Below are positions 1 to 5,338 of a stretch of DNA of 6,462 bases, piece after piece. A program made the position numbers and the translations under genes. Each line of letters starts with the position of its first letter. Position 1 is the first letter of the stretch. The notes under the pieces are model-generated. The model saw nothing but the letters and a program-made list of their open reading frames with translations, ran no database searches and was not told the DNA's origin. Source of the DNA: Bacillota bacterium (GTDB lineage Bacteria; Bacillota; Clostridia; Tissierellales; Peptoniphilaceae); contig JAEZYW010000225.1 of NCBI GenBank assembly GCA_023418835.1, positions 1 to 6,462 of the forward strand, read 5' to 3'.

Positions 1-1
1 A

Positions 2-487
2 GCCGAAGAACTTGCCAAGGAAATTGGCAATGGCACAGTGGCGACAGTGGGTCAAATGAAAATAAAACCAGGATCTTCAAACGTCGTTCCCTCTCAAACA
101 ACTTTCATTGTAGACATTAGATCTAAATCTATGGATTATATTAACCAAGTTGTGGAAGGTATGGAAAAATCACTAGAAGAAATTGTAGAAAAAAATAAAG
201 ATCTTTCATATGAAATCAATGACTTGCTAAATGTTAATCCTGTAAAAATGTCAGATGATTTAAAAGATTTGTTCAGTTTAAAAGCAAAAGAGCTAGGACT
301 ATCTGCGAAGAATATGCTCAGTGGCGCAGGTCATGACGCCATGATTATGGGAGAAATTGTAGACACGGGATTGATTTTTGTTCCAAGTAAAAATGGACGC
401 AGTCACAGCCCCCTAGAATGGACGGATTACGAAGACTTGCAAAAAGGAATAGAGTTAATTTATGAAAGCATAATAGCTTTTGAATAA
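2..487 (+). CDS. M20-family Zn-dependent amidohydrolase (carbamoylase/hydantoinase type), C-terminal part
   Basis: The reading frame is open from the left window edge, so only the last 161 residues are visible; family members are usually about 400-420 residues, so roughly 250 are missing, including most metal ligands. Seen here: a PGSSNVVP stretch followed by FIVDIRS, which resembles the end of the dimerisation or lid domain in N-carbamoyl-L-amino acid hydrolases and allantoate amidohydrolases. Near the C-terminus are SGAGHDAMIMG and FVPSKNGRSHSPLEWT. The His of SHSP is a metal ligand in this family. These enzymes are cytoplasmic and hydrolyse the carbamoyl or amide bond of N-carbamoyl amino acids, ureidoglycolate-type compounds or N-acyl amino acids. 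The exact substrate cannot be told from this fragment. A GTG at 38 lies inside the domain and is not the real start. The gene ends at TAA (485-487), 17 bases before a terminator hairpin. Confidence 0.85.
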   Translation, partial: AEELAKEIGNGTVATVGQMKIKPGSSNVVPSQTTFIVDIRSKSMDYINQVVEGMEKSLEEIVEKNKDLSYEINDLLNVNPVKMSDDLKDLFSLKAKELGLSAKNMLSGAGHDAMIMGEIVDTGLIFVPSKNGRSHSPLEWTDYEDLQKGIELIYESIIAFE

Positions 488-504
488 ATTTGATGATAGA
501 CCAA

Positions 505-550
505 AAAATGCCTGATATGAAAAAGTAGCTTCATATCAGGTATTTTAATT
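505..550. terminator. Bidirectional intrinsic terminator between converging genes
   Basis: An 11-bp perfect stem (CCTGATATGAA at 511-521 with TTCATATCAGG at 530-540) encloses an 8-base loop. Weaker A/T and G/T pairs extend it out to 505 and 546. On the + strand it is followed by TATTTTAATT, and on the - strand by CATTTTTT, so it can end transcription from both sides. The cleaner U-run serves the small - strand gene whose stop codon sits at 550-552. The + strand user is the amidohydrolase gene ending at 487. Confidence 0.85.
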
Positions 551-699
551 TAAAACATATCGATTAAATACTTTTGATAAATTTGATAACCTAGGTACAA
601 AATTCCCGCTATAATGGCAAGTTTGAAAGCCATCCCTATTAAAAATCCCAGTAATTTGAAAATCAAAACCAAAACGATTATTCCTATTGCTAAATTCAT
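550..699 (-). CDS. Small hydrophobic membrane protein, 49 residues, function unknown
   Basis: The ATG is at 697-699 and the TAA stop at 550-552. Five bases upstream of the ATG is a perfect AGGAGG (705-710), which makes this start convincing despite the small size. The product begins MNLAIGIIVLVLIFKLLGF and is almost wholly apolar up to about residue 40. It reads as two short membrane segments (about 3-22 and 24-40) with single lysines at 15 and 26, followed by a polar, tyrosine-rich tail ending YQKYLIDMF. Glycines recur at positions 6, 18, 22, 32 and 37, as in packed transmembrane helices. It has its own near-consensus promoter (749-777) and its own terminator (505-550), so it looks monocistronic. 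I do not recognise a family. A small membrane regulator, an envelope-stress peptide or a type I toxin-like peptide are all possible, and none is supported specifically. The opposite strand carries a longer but unlikely ORF. Confidence 0.75.
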   Translation of the reverse strand: MNLAIGIIVLVLIFKLLGFLIGMAFKLAIIAGILYLGYQIYQKYLIDMF

Positions 700-748
700 G
701 GCAACCTCCTTTAAATTAATATATTCAATTAAGCATTCTATATTATTA

Positions 749-777
749 ATTATAATACCCTATAAAATAAATATCAA
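749..777 (-). promoter_or_regulatory. Near-consensus sigma-A promoter for the small membrane protein
   Basis: Read on the - strand: TTGATA (772-777), a 17-base spacer, then TATAAT (749-754). This is 5 of 6 and 6 of 6 to the vegetative consensus with ideal spacing. The -10 lies about 50 bases upstream of the ATG at 699. Its strength suggests constitutive, fairly high expression of a very short gene. Confidence 0.8.
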
Positions 778-824
778 TCAAAAAAAGATAATAAATATTA
801 ATTATATGGTATAAAGGTCAATTG

Positions 825-858
825 AAAAAACCCCCAATCCTCGTCTGGATTAAGGGGT
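825..858 (-). terminator. Intrinsic terminator of the ttd operon
   Basis: On the - strand an ACCCC arm, two unpaired T, then AATCC, a 6-base loop (AGACGA), GGATT and GGGG form a hairpin followed by six U (825-830). It starts 24 bases beyond the stop codon of the beta subunit gene. It separates that operon from the small-gene promoter at 749-777. Confidence 0.9.
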
Positions 859-882
859 CAATCTAAATTTTATATTATGAAA

Positions 883-1491
883 TTATTTAATGTATCCGAC
901 GTGTTTAATTAAATCTTCATAAACCTCTTCTTTTCTTTTGTTGTACTCAATTTTATTTTTTTCAAATATGTTATTGCCTTTTGTGTCTATTGATACAATT
1001 AAAGGTCCAAATTCTTCAACATCACATACCCAAAGGGTTTCTGGCATTCCTAATTCTTTCCATTGGGCATCTACAATTTTTTTAACTCTAGTAGCAGCCC
1101 ATACAGCATTGCCAGCGGGAATAACTACATGTATAGCTTTATACTCTCTACAACCTTCTTCTGTGTTTTTGCCCATCCCACCTTTACCAATAATAACTTT
1201 GACTCCAGTTTTTTTGATGAATTCTTTTTCAAATTTTTCCATTCTCATGCTGGTCGTTGGGCCTACTGAGATCATTTCGTAATTACCGTTGTCTTCTCCA
1301 ATTATTGGACCTGCATGAAGAATTGCCATATCTTTTATATTTACAGGAAGTTCTAAACCTTCTTCAACGACTCTTCTATGGGCTACATCTCTGCAAGTTA
1401 CCATTCTTCCAGTTAAGTATACAATATCTCCTATTTGTAAATCTTTTATATCTTCTTCCGTAATTGGCGTATTTAATATTTTTTTATTCAT
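883..1491 (-). CDS. ttdB: L(+)-tartrate dehydratase, beta subunit
   Basis: The 202-residue product matches the E. coli TtdB length (about 201) and, from memory, much of its sequence: NTPI near the start, TGRMVTCRDVAHRR (27-40), HAGPI (59-63), SVGPTTSMRM (75-84), GKGGMG (102-107), the stretch ELGMPETLWVC (146-156) and FGPLIVSIDTKGNN (161-174), ending in HVGYIK. This is the swivelling beta domain of class I Fe-S hydro-lyases. It pairs with the alpha subunit to dehydrate L-tartrate to oxaloacetate in the cytoplasm. The CRDVAHRR form fits tartrate dehydratase better than the ARDAAHKR-like form of two-subunit fumarases, though fumarate or another hydroxydicarboxylate remains possible. The ATG overlaps the alpha-subunit stop (ATGA, 1488-1491). 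GAGGAGG lies 7 bases upstream (1499-1505), inside the alpha gene. It is the last gene of the operon. Confidence 0.93.
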   Translation of the reverse strand: MNKKILNTPITEEDIKDLQIGDIVYLTGRMVTCRDVAHRRVVEEGLELPVNIKDMAILHAGPIIGEDNGNYEMISVGPTTSMRMEKFEKEFIKKTGVKVIIGKGGMGKNTEEGCREYKAIHVVIPAGNAVWAATRVKKIVDAQWKELGMPETLWVCDVEEFGPLIVSIDTKGNNIFEKNKIEYNKRKEEVYEDLIKHVGYIK

Positions 1492-2387
1492 ACTAATTCC
1501 TCCTCATGGCTTAGTATTTGATAATCTAAATTTTCATCTAAAACTATGCATCCTCTTCGGTGAGACCAACATCCTACATTAAGGGCTACTGCCAACACAC
1601 TTGGATGGCGAGCTGTATTTACAATATTTACACCCATGACAGTACTTTCCCCACCAAAACCTTGTGGTCCAATTCCCAATTCATTAATTCCTTTTTCCAG
1701 TCTTTTTTCTAAATCTGCCGCTTTTTCATCTTCATTATGAGATCCGACATCTCTCATTAAAGCCAATTTTGAATTCATTGCTGCGGTTTCTATAGAAGTT
1801 CCGATTCCAATACCCACTAAAAGTGGAGGGCATGCATTAAGTCCATAGCTTGTCATTCTATCAAGTACAAATCTTACAATCCCTTCATAACCCTCACCAG
1901 GCATCAATGTTATACCAGCACCAGGAAGTGAACAACCTCCTCCTGCCATATAAGTATATATTTTTGCATCACTTCTATCTGGAACAATTTTAGTAAATAC
2001 AGAAGGAGTGCCGTTTCCAACGTTATTTCTAGTATTATATTCTTGGAATGTCTCTACGGAATTATGTCTTAAGGGAGTTTCAACAGTTGCTTTGTAAGTA
2101 GCTTCTTTTAGTAGTGACTCCAAATTACCTCTCAAGGGAAAATGTTCTCCAACTTCACAAAAAAATTGCAAAACACCTGTATCTTGGCAACTTGGCCTTT
2201 TCATCTCCCAAGCCAACTCTTGATTTCTTTCCATTGTTTCATAAATAATTTTTGCTAGAGTGCTAGTCTCTTTTTTTGCAAGTTCAGCTAATTTTTCTTC
2301 CACATCTTTTGGCAATTTCATACTTACCAATCTAATAAAAGATGACATCTCTTCAATTAATTTATTTTCTAAATTTTTATTATTCAT
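1488..2387 (-). CDS. ttdA: L(+)-tartrate dehydratase, alpha subunit
   Basis: The 299-residue product is the catalytic Fe-S subunit of a class I (fumarase/tartrate dehydratase) hydro-lyase; E. coli TtdA is about 303 residues. Visible motifs: RPSCQDTG (64-71), PLRHNSVE (105-112), MAGGGCSLPG (147-156), NACPP (184-188), GIGPQGFGG (238-246), TARHPS (258-263) and GCWSHRRG (272-279). In class I fumarases the cysteines equivalent to C67, C186 and C273 hold the [4Fe-4S] cluster, leaving one iron free to bind the substrate hydroxyl; all three are present. The GGGC form at 149-152 is what I recall for TtdA, whereas fumarases have GGGS. Oxygen sensitivity is expected. The start at 2387 is supported by AAGGAG (2394-2399), 6 bases upstream. 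The gene follows the permease gene after 52 bases and overlaps the beta gene by four. Confidence 0.93.
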   Translation of the reverse strand: MNNKNLENKLIEEMSSFIRLVSMKLPKDVEEKLAELAKKETSTLAKIIYETMERNQELAWEMKRPSCQDTGVLQFFCEVGEHFPLRGNLESLLKEATYKATVETPLRHNSVETFQEYNTRNNVGNGTPSVFTKIVPDRSDAKIYTYMAGGGCSLPGAGITLMPGEGYEGIVRFVLDRMTSYGLNACPPLLVGIGIGTSIETAAMNSKLALMRDVGSHNEDEKAADLEKRLEKGINELGIGPQGFGGESTVMGVNIVNTARHPSVLAVALNVGCWSHRRGCIVLDENLDYQILSHEEELV

Positions 2388-2439
2388 TTTTATCTCCTTT
2401 TAAATAAAATATATACACAATTAAACCTATTGAAATTAA

Positions 2440-3717
2440 CTATTGTTGAGGAAAGAATGGAAACAAAATTGGTAGCAATATAAGTGCAGCTATTCCACAT
2501 ATTAAGATTAAAGGTAAGCCAGATTTTACATAATCCCTAAATTTGTATCCCCCAATATTATAAACCATTGTGTTTGCAGGCATTCCTATTGGCGTTGCAT
2601 AAGCCATAGATCCACCAATAACTGTCGCCATTAGAACTGCTCTTGGATCAGCTCCCATAGATTGTGCAATTGATAAACTAATGGGGACCATTAATGCAGT
2701 AGTTGCTGTATTTGACATGAAATTAGTCAAAACGACGCAAATTACAAATATGACGATTAACAATAGAGTTGGCGATGGATTATCTCCCATCAAAGATACA
2801 ATTTTATCAGCAATGAGTTGTCCAGTTCCTGTTTCTTGAAGTGCACGAGCAAGGGCTAAAGAACCTACAAAAAGTAATATTGTATTCATATCTATAGATT
2901 TAATGGCATCACTTCCAGAGATTACCTTTAAGACTACTAAAGCTAAAGCTCCTATCCAAGCCGATATAAATAGCTTTATCCCAATTTGTTTTTCAAAAAC
3001 CATTGCTATAACTGCTACAATTAATACTATTAATGAGGTATATTGTTTCCATTTAGGTACGTCATCATAATTAACTTGTTTTGAATATGTAGAATCCATA
3101 TTTTCCTCACTTGTGCGTTCGGGTAATAGCTTATAACCTATAGTAATGAAAAATATAGTTCCGATTATTAAAATTGGAAGACCAATTTTTGAATATTCAA
3201 AAAAACCAAATTCTAGATTAATAGGCTCCAAAGCTGATTGTGCTATCATATTTCCCGGTGCGCCAACTAGACTTAAGTTACCTCCCATAGCTGCTGCGAA
3301 AACCAAAGGCAAAAGCAACTTTGATCGTGAGATTTTATTGCTTTGAGAAATTCCAATAAGAACAGGTATTAATACAGCTGCTGTTCCTGTATTTGAAAGT
3401 ATTCCTGACATTAAGCCCGTTACTATCATGACTGCAGCAATAAGCTGTCGATCAGTTTTTGCAAATTTAGTTACAATACCCCCTACTTTTTGTGCCATTC
3501 CTGTCTCAAAAAATGCAGCACCTATTATAAACATTGCAATAAATAATAAAACATTTGAATCTGTAAATCCCGCAAAAGCCATATTAGGTTCCAAAACTTT
3601 TGTAGCAGCTAGTCCTACAGCTACAATCATTGCAGTTACCCAAAGTGGAATTTTTTCCCAAGCAAACATTACTACTGCGAATACTAAAAAAATCAAAGTA
3701 ATAAGTTGTTTTTCCAT
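2440..3717 (-). CDS. SLC13/DASS-type dicarboxylate permease, probable tartrate transporter
   Basis: This 425-residue polytopic membrane protein has two halves related by an internal repeat. The first carries SNTGTAAVLIP (108-118) and MGGNLSLVGAPGN (144-156). The second carries SNTATTALMVP (335-345), GGSMAYATPIGMPAN (368-382) and YNIGGYKFRDY (386-396). The paired SNT motifs line the substrate and Na+ sites of DASS/SLC13 carriers such as VcINDY. A hydrophilic, probably cytoplasmic loop lies at about 198-225. It is shorter than E. coli TtdT (about 487 residues), which exchanges tartrate for succinate, so I do not assign that symbol. It could be a Na+ symporter or an antiporter. Its position as first gene before both dehydratase subunits makes tartrate or a related C4 dicarboxylate the likely substrate; this is inferred from context. 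GAGAGG (3723-3728) precedes the ATG by 5 bases. Confidence 0.85.
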   Translation of the reverse strand: MEKQLITLIFLVFAVVMFAWEKIPLWVTAMIVAVGLAATKVLEPNMAFAGFTDSNVLLFIAMFIIGAAFFETGMAQKVGGIVTKFAKTDRQLIAAVMIVTGLMSGILSNTGTAAVLIPVLIGISQSNKISRSKLLLPLVFAAAMGGNLSLVGAPGNMIAQSALEPINLEFGFFEYSKIGLPILIIGTIFFITIGYKLLPERTSEENMDSTYSKQVNYDDVPKWKQYTSLIVLIVAVIAMVFEKQIGIKLFISAWIGALALVVLKVISGSDAIKSIDMNTILLFVGSLALARALQETGTGQLIADKIVSLMGDNPSPTLLLIVIFVICVVLTNFMSNTATTALMVPISLSIAQSMGADPRAVLMATVIGGSMAYATPIGMPANTMVYNIGGYKFRDYVKSGLPLILICGIAALILLPILFPFFPQQ

Positions 3718-3734
3718 ATAATCCTCTCTTCCTA

Positions 3735-3752
3735 ATTCTACCTAAGTAGAAT
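3735..3752. repeat. Perfect hairpin/inverted repeat just before the permease gene
   Basis: ATTCTAC (3735-3741), four bases, then GTAGAAT (3746-3752). It lies between the proposed promoter and the ribosome binding site, ending 6 bases from GAGAGG. It could act as DNA (an operator below the start site) or as an RNA hairpin in the leader. It lacks a following U-run, so it is not a terminator. Confidence 0.5.
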
Positions 3753-3795
3753 GAATTTTAATATTTTATTATTATTCGAATAACTTAATAAATAG

Positions 3796-3829
3796 ATTAT
3801 ATTTAATTGAAATCCACCTTACTATCCTT
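3796..3829 (-). promoter_or_regulatory. Candidate activator-dependent promoter of the permease-ttdAB operon
   Basis: On the - strand a perfect TATAAT (3796-3801) sits about 80 bases before the permease ATG. The hexamer 17 bases upstream is TAGTAA (3819-3824), only 3 of 6 to consensus. A good -10 with a poor -35 is typical of promoters that need an activator. The element AAGGATAG (3822-3829, - strand) overlaps the -35 by three bases, and an inverted copy lies at 3953-3960. That is where a class II AraC-type activator would bind. No alternative with both hexamers good was found in 3718-3985. Confidence 0.5.
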
Positions 3830-3922
3830 AATTTAAGAGATTTTTGTGCAAAATTTTTTAAAATAATTTATAATTTTTATTTATCTAGATTCTTTTCATA
3901 AAAAAACTTAAATCTTATATTA

Positions 3923-3949
3923 TTACAAAATGTTGTAAATTCCTAGGAA
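3923..3949. promoter_or_regulatory. Two adjacent palindromes upstream of the ttd promoter, candidate operator
   Basis: TTACAA (3923-3928), four bases, TTGTAA (3933-3938) is followed at once by the perfect 10-base palindrome TTCCTAGGAA (3940-3949). They lie about 120-150 bases upstream of the proposed -10. The segment AATTCCTA (3938-3945) recurs in both arms of the inverted repeat at the regulator's own promoter (5174-5201). This suggests a shared binding protein, most simply the AraC-type regulator. The rest of the 321-base intergenic region is A/T-rich with no gene that I can support. Confidence 0.4.
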
Positions 3950-3974
3950 ACAAAGGATAGAAGAGAATTTAAAC

Positions 3975-4037
3975 ATAAAAAAATAAACACCCATATCTTA
4001 AATAATTCCCTAGTTAAAATTTAAGATAGAAGGTGTT
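3975..4037 (-). terminator. Intrinsic terminator of the AraC-family regulator gene
   Basis: AACACC (3986-3991) pairs with GGTGTT (4032-4037), and TATCTTAAAT (3994-4003) pairs with ATTTAAGATA (4019-4028). The two stems are separated by a small internal loop, with a 15-base apical loop. On the - strand the outer stem is followed by TATTTTTTTATG, a clear U-run. The hairpin starts two bases beyond the regulator's stop codon. It should insulate the regulator from the permease operon downstream on the same strand. Confidence 0.8.
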
Positions 4038-4038
4038 A

Positions 4039-5097
4039 TTAATGAATTTTTAATTTCTTTACTAATTCAATGACCTTATCGTACGCCTTGTTTTCTATTT
4101 CAATTCCCGTGTTTAAATAATCATTTATGAATTTTCCGTTGTCGTCCTTATATTCATTTTTCCATTCCTTACTTGCCTTTGTCCAATATTCGTGATTAGT
4201 ATCTAAAAAGACTTTTTTAAATTCAGAATCTATGGCTATGGTTTCTTGGTCTAGAGATGATCTATATTCTGAGGGAGATCTACCAAAATGTTCCCTAAAA
4301 ATAGTATTAAACGCTTTAATATTTGTAAAACCATGCTCCAATGCAATGTCACTTATTAATTTGTCGGATTGTTTCAAGTCTTTCGTTGCTTTAGTTAATC
4401 TATATCTGTGCAAATACTCTGTAAATGGTATTCCTACATGTTTTGAGAATAACTCAGAAGTATAGTTAGGATGATAACCTGCAATATTTGCTAAATCATT
4501 AAGTTTAATTCTTTCAGAGTAATTATTGTTAAGATAATCTATCATATTTCTTATAGTGGCATCTTCAATGGAATTTGTCTCTTTTAAATCTTCAGATTCA
4601 TTTAATTGTGAAAAATTCACTAAAGATTCGTATAAAATTATTTGTGTTGCTAAATTTCGTTTTACTTGATTAAGAGGATGATCGTCTAAAAAAGAATTCA
4701 CTATGGTATCTAATGACTTTCTAATGTTGATTGAGTAGTTACTATATCTCGTCTTATCATTAGTAACTCCAAACCAACTAATTGTAAAAGGACTTTTTTC
4801 ACCTAGTTGAATTATTTTTGGATTAAAATGTAAAACTATGGCTACTGTGTCCTTTTCCTTTGATAAAGTTGCATGTCCCTTTTTAGAATCTATAAAGCAA
4901 ATATCATCCTTTTCTAAATGATAAATATTTCCTCCCACACAAGCTTCAAGACTTCCGTTGACAACGACTAAACACTCAACGTGATTATGCCAATTAAAAT
5001 TGAATGCGCCTACATAATATGCATAACATTCTAAAGATAAATCCTCTCCACATTCTAAATATGAAGGTATATTATATTTGAAATTGAGTTCATTCAT
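4039..5097 (-). CDS. AraC-family transcriptional regulator with cupin sensor domain and C-terminal extension
   Basis: The product has 352 residues. Residues about 20-95 form a cupin-like sensor: WHNHVE (36-41) gives the usual H-x-H and E positions, followed by LEACVGGNIYHLEKDDICFID and GHATL. Residues about 178-282 are the AraC DNA-binding domain with two helix-turn-helix units, LNDLANIAGYHPNYTSELF (199-217) and ISDIALEHGFTNIKAFNTIF (248-267), closed by the signature FREHFGRSPSEYR (267-279). Most family members end here, but this one continues for about 70 charged residues (283-352) with aromatic residues at EYWTKASKEW (303-312) and a helical, lysine-rich end. I do not recognise that part. 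AAGGAG (5104-5109) is 6 bases before the ATG. It lies directly upstream of the permease-ttdAB operon and probably activates it in response to tartrate or a metabolite; that is inference from position. Its own promoter overlaps an inverted repeat, suggesting autoregulation. Confidence 0.9.
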   Translation of the reverse strand: MNELNFKYNIPSYLECGEDLSLECYAYYVGAFNFNWHNHVECLVVVNGSLEACVGGNIYHLEKDDICFIDSKKGHATLSKEKDTVAIVLHFNPKIIQLGEKSPFTISWFGVTNDKTRYSNYSINIRKSLDTIVNSFLDDHPLNQVKRNLATQIILYESLVNFSQLNESEDLKETNSIEDATIRNMIDYLNNNYSERIKLNDLANIAGYHPNYTSELFSKHVGIPFTEYLHRYRLTKATKDLKQSDKLISDIALEHGFTNIKAFNTIFREHFGRSPSEYRSSLDQETIAIDSEFKKVFLDTNHEYWTKASKEWKNEYKDDNGKFINDYLNTGIEIENKAYDKVIELVKKLKIH

Positions 5098-5156
5098 ATG
5101 ATACTCCTTTTAGTTATCTACTATAACTTTAAATTATATAATTTAATCAATAAATG

Positions 5157-5168
5157 TATTGTACAATA
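5157..5168. repeat. 12-base perfect palindrome over the regulator's -10
   Basis: TATTGTACAATA is a perfect palindrome with no spacer. It covers the -10 element TACAAT (5158-5163 on the - strand) of the regulator gene. A dimeric protein bound here would block that promoter. Confidence 0.45.
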
Positions 5169-5186
5169 TAATCAATTCCTACTCAA
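5158..5186 (-). promoter_or_regulatory. Promoter of the AraC-family regulator gene
   Basis: On the - strand: TTGAGT (5181-5186), a 17-base spacer, then TACAAT (5158-5163). This is 4 of 6 and 5 of 6 to the vegetative consensus with optimal spacing. The -10 lies about 60 bases before the ATG. The -35 lies within the inverted repeat 5174-5201, which is the usual layout for autorepression. Confidence 0.6.
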
Positions 5187-5201
5187 ATGAATGTAGGAAT
5201 T
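5174..5201. promoter_or_regulatory. 9-bp inverted repeat overlapping the regulator's -35, candidate operator
   Basis: AATTCCTAC (5174-5182) and GTAGGAATT (5193-5201) are perfect inverted arms around a 10-base spacer, so their centres are 19 bases apart, close to two helical turns. No U-run follows on either strand, so this is not a terminator. The arms share AATTCCTA with position 3938-3945 upstream of the ttd operon. The likeliest ligand is the AraC-type regulator encoded next to it. Confidence 0.5.
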
Positions 5202-5248
5202 TCTGAGATACTATTAAAATTCAGTTCTATAAATAATTTTCTGAGATA
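5200..5248. repeat. Pair of 11-base direct repeats
   Basis: TTTCTGAGATA occurs at 5200-5210 and again at 5238-5248, 38 bases apart. Both copies lie in the divergent region between the regulator and mnmE, upstream of both proposed promoters. Function is unknown; they could be binding sites for a regulator of either gene. Confidence 0.45.
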
Positions 5249-5277
5249 AATACGATAAATCCTTGCCAACAAGATAT

Positions 5278-5306
5278 TTGTAAATAAATAAAAATTATTC
5301 TATAAT
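5278..5306 (+). promoter_or_regulatory. Promoter of mnmE
   Basis: TTGTAA (5278-5283), a 17-base spacer and a perfect TATAAT (5301-5306) place transcription start near 5313. That gives a leader of about 26 bases before the mnmE start codon. No operator is visible between the promoter and the gene. Confidence 0.7.
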
Positions 5307-5338
5307 GTGTAATAGATTACTTTAGAAAGAAGGATTAA

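Noticed and set aside
38..487. GTG at 38 as the start of a 149-residue protein
   Set aside because: The frame stays open to the window edge, and the residues before it continue the family's sequence, so the gene begins outside the window.
614..814. 66-codon + strand ORF
   Set aside because: It lies opposite the 49-residue membrane protein and its promoter, has no ribosome binding site, and encodes a low-complexity I/K/N-rich product. The - strand gene explains the region better.
938..1282. 114-codon + strand ORF inside the beta-subunit gene
   Set aside because: The opposite strand is a near full-length match to tartrate dehydratase beta subunit. This frame is its shadow and has no ribosome binding site.
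883..2387. Two-subunit class I fumarase instead of tartrate dehydratase
   Set aside because: The sizes would allow it, but VTCRDVAHRR in the beta subunit and GGGC in the alpha subunit match tartrate dehydratase as I recall it. It is kept as the main alternative.
3146..3721. + strand ORFs across the permease gene
   Set aside because: They are antisense reflections of a well-supported membrane protein, with no initiation signals.
3923..3976. 17-codon - strand ORF after the regulator's terminator
   Set aside because: There is no ribosome binding site, the start lies in the terminator's U-run, and the stop falls inside a palindrome.
3718..4038. Riboswitch or T-box leader in front of the permease gene
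   Set aside because: I found no recognisable conserved core and no terminator/antiterminator pair between the proposed promoter and the ATG, only short palindromes.
5187..5249. 20-codon + strand ORF in the divergent region
   Set aside because: It has no ribosome binding site and its ATG is in the loop of the inverted repeat. It looks accidental.
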